From Atribacterota bacterium (lineage in GTDB: Bacteria; Atribacterota; Phoenicimicrobiia; Phoenicimicrobiales; Phoenicimicrobiaceae): a stretch of 7,334 nt of DNA. Numbering within the stretch: position 1 is the first letter of the stretch; every line of letters begins with the position of its first letter. The stretch is taken from NCBI GenBank assembly GCA_030666935.1, contig DAOUWX010000088.1, positions 1 to 7,334 on the forward strand, written 5' to 3'. This document shows positions 6,392 to 7,334 of this stretch, piece by piece. The notes beneath the pieces are model-generated. The model did not search any database, had not been told where the DNA came from, and was given only the letters and a program-made list of their open reading frames with translations. A program made the position numbers and the translations under genes.

Positions 6392-7114
6392 TTAAAAGGG
6401 AGGTTTTGCAGGGATAATTCGTTTATGCGCACTTTTAACTATTTTATCTTGAATCTTTTTTTCTATTATTTTATTGTTTAATTTTTCCGTCTTTAAATAC
6501 TTATCTAATTGCTCATAACTTATACCAATTTCTTTTTCATCGGTTTGACCTTCCCAGAGGCCTGCAGAAGGAGGTTTGTTTATAATTTTTTTGGGAATAC
6601 CTAAATATTCTGCTAATTCTCTAACCTGACTTTTTAATAGATTACCTAAAGGTAAAATATCTGCTCCACCATCACCATATTTAGTAAAATATCCTATCAT
6701 TAACTCACTTTTATTTCCGGTTCCTACTACTAAATAATTTAACTTATTGGCAAAATAATACAAAGTAGTCATTCTTAATCGGGGTTTTATGTTTGCTTCC
6801 GATAATTTGAAGCTTCTTTTTTTCTCTTTATCGTTTAACAGATCAATGAACGAATCATATACTTTTGATACATCAATTATTTTGTAAGGAATATTAAATT
6901 TATCAATAAAGTCTAAGGCATCATTAATATCGGCTTGAAGACTATGGCAAGGGATAATTATGGCTAAGGTATTTTGGGGAAATATTCTTATGCTCAAGGT
7001 TGCTACTACAGCAGAATCTAATCCTCCGCTTAATCCAAACACCATACCTTTAGCCTTTGCTTCAATTATTTTTCCTTCCATCCAAACACATAATTTTTTT
7101 ACTAATGTTTCCAT
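6392..7114 (-). CDS. nadE: NH3-dependent NAD+ synthetase
   Basis: NadE catalyses the last step of NAD biosynthesis: ATP-dependent amidation of deamido-NAD (nicotinate adenine dinucleotide) through an adenylated intermediate. The 240 residues contain only the synthetase domain, with no N-terminal glutaminase domain, so ammonia is the expected nitrogen donor. Motifs are the PP-loop FGLSGGLDSAV (26-36), the NAD/dimer-interface segment IKPRLRMTTLYYFAN (109-123), GTGNKSELMIGYFTKYGDGG (131-150), DILPLGNLLKSQVREL (152-167), PPSAGLWEGQTDE (181-193) and the C-terminal AHKRIIPAKPPF (229-240). ATG start with GGAG 9 nt upstream. It is probably a single-gene unit, since 353 bp separate it from yebC. Only 78 bp lie between its start and the putative mobile-element end, so its native promoter may have been altered or displaced. 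Confidence 0.97.
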   Translation of the reverse strand: METLVKKLCVWMEGKIIEAKAKGMVFGLSGGLDSAVVATLSIRIFPQNTLAIIIPCHSLQADINDALDFIDKFNIPYKIIDVSKVYDSFIDLLNDKEKKRSFKLSEANIKPRLRMTTLYYFANKLNYLVVGTGNKSELMIGYFTKYGDGGADILPLGNLLKSQVRELAEYLGIPKKIINKPPSAGLWEGQTDEKEIGISYEQLDKYLKTEKLNNKIIEKKIQDKIVKSAHKRIIPAKPPF

Positions 7115-7139
7115 AAATTAATTCTCCAATAAATTAATT

Positions 7140-7195
7140 CACCAATTGACCGATTTACCAATTTACCGATTGACCAATTGATTAGTCGTTAGTTG
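7140..7195. repeat. Octad array followed by two heptads, upstream of nadE
   Basis: Positions 7140-7179 contain five consecutive 8-bp units of the form (C/G/T)(A)CC(A/G)ATT. The fifth base alternates A, G, A, G, A between units. Positions 7182-7195 add two heptads of the TTAGTCG family (the second reads TTAGTTG). The last bases overlap the start of the presumed element end. It covers most of the nadE upstream region, and no standard promoter for nadE is seen in it. Confidence 0.65.
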
Positions 7196-7199
7196 ACAA

Positions 7200-7276
7200 A
7201 TATATAGACATCGCGAACCCAAAAGTATACACACATCGTGAACCTTAATGAAAAAAAGTATACACACATCGTGAAC
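7200..7276 (+). repeat. Three subterminal direct repeats (…ACATCG(T/C)GAAC)
   Basis: Two identical 23-bp copies lie at 7221-7243 and 7254-7276, 33 bp apart start to start. A third diverged copy at 7200-7218 matches 15 of the last 19 bases and sits 25 bp before the second. The conserved core is ACATCGTGAAC (C for T in the first copy). All are in the same orientation. The last copy ends about 20 bp before the -10 box, so a protein bound there would cover the -35 region. Confidence 0.85.
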
Positions 7277-7295
7277 TGTACAACTTTAAATATTC

Positions 7296-7301
7296 TATAC
7301 T
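7296..7301 (+). promoter_or_regulatory. Likely -10 box for the plus-strand ORF
   Basis: TATACT matches the TATAAT consensus at five of six positions. No good -35 hexamer lies 16-19 nt upstream, where the end of the third direct repeat falls. Transcription from it would be expected to begin near 7308. Confidence 0.45.
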
Positions 7302-7325
7302 GACCTTAAAAAAGGAGGTCAGTAT
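7297..7325 (+). promoter_or_regulatory. Hairpin that would sequester the ribosome binding site and start codon
   Basis: ATACTGACCT (7297-7306) is the exact reverse complement of AGGTCAGTAT (7316-7325), with a 9-base loop. The 3' arm and loop contain the Shine-Dalgarno AAAGGAGGT (7311-7319) and the first two bases of the ATG (7324-7326). A transcript entering from upstream would fold this 10-bp stem and hide the start. A transcript from the local -10 (7296-7301) would begin after the 5' arm and could not. IS10 and IS50 use this arrangement to limit transposase made from external promoters. Confidence 0.65.
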
Positions 7326-7334
7326 GAATATCAA
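7324..7334 (+). CDS. 5' end of an ORF, probably a transposase (truncated by the window)
   Basis: Only ATG AAT ATC plus two bases (Met-Asn-Ile) are inside the window. The start is supported by a strong GGAGG five bases upstream and by the promoter and hairpin architecture just described. Product identity is inferred only from the upstream subterminal repeats and translation-protection hairpin. No residue-level evidence exists. Confidence 0.45.

Larger units (their letters stand above)
7193..7334 (+). mobile_element. Putative left end of an insertion sequence or similar element (partial)
   Basis: Character changes abruptly here: a TTGACAAAT start, three direct repeats, a promoter -10, a hairpin enclosing a strong Shine-Dalgarno, and a plus-strand ORF divergent from nadE. 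Multiple subterminal repeats ahead of a transposase-type ORF are typical of several IS families, including IS21-like elements. The family cannot be named, because only three full codons are visible and the other end is outside the window. The exact boundary (about 7193-7197) is a guess. An alternative is a regulator or toxin-antitoxin gene with operator repeats. Confidence 0.5.

Noticed and set aside
7200..7276. Replication-origin iterons
   Set aside because: There are only three repeats, no replication initiator or DnaA-box cluster is visible, and the promoter/hairpin context fits a mobile element better.

Overview
The window is AT-rich bacterial chromosome. It carries seven complete housekeeping genes, all on the minus strand, and on the plus strand at the far right the first codons of what looks like a mobile element. 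In the direction of transcription (right to left) the order is nadE, yebC, ruvC, ruvA, ruvB, a spoIID/lytB-family gene and queA. The block yebC-ruvC-ruvA-ruvB-(spoIID)-queA is a known neighbourhood in Clostridia and in several deep-branching anaerobic or candidate phyla, where tgt and yajC often follow queA. Base composition, a SpoIID homologue outside any visible sporulation cluster, and intergenic regions full of degenerate 7-bp tandem repeats suggest an uncultured lineage such as Atribacterota. That assignment is a weak inference, because no marker gene here settles it.

Layout. 1-128: end of the queA side, with heptad repeats. 129-2579: queA and spoIID, 21 bp apart and probably co-transcribed. 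2580-2776: spacer with a pyrimidine tract, a small hairpin and heptad repeats. 2777-4477: ruvB and ruvA, 90 bp apart. 4478-4806: a 329-bp gene-free spacer, much of it phased heptads. 4807-6038: ruvC and yebC, sharing a 4-bp GTGA overlap. 6039-6391: a 353-bp gene-free spacer holding an AT-only inverted repeat, heptads and a GC-rich long palindrome. 6392-7114: nadE. 7115-7192: short octad and heptad repeats. 7193-7334: putative left end of a mobile element with three direct repeats, a -10 box, a hairpin over the ribosome binding site, and the start of a plus-strand ORF that runs off the window.

How the genes work together. RuvA and RuvB form the Holliday-junction branch-migration motor and RuvC is the resolvase, so the complete resolvasome is present. 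YebC is a translation or regulatory factor, translationally coupled to RuvC. SpoIID is an exported peptidoglycan lytic transglycosylase, here with an unusual charged insertion. QueA makes epoxyqueuosine in tRNA. NadE finishes NAD biosynthesis.

The coding part is ordinary. The parts worth a second look are the right edge (an apparent mobile-element terminus with translation-protection architecture), the exact 7-bp phasing of several intergenic spacers, the GC-rich palindrome at 6213-6293 and the SpoIID insertion.
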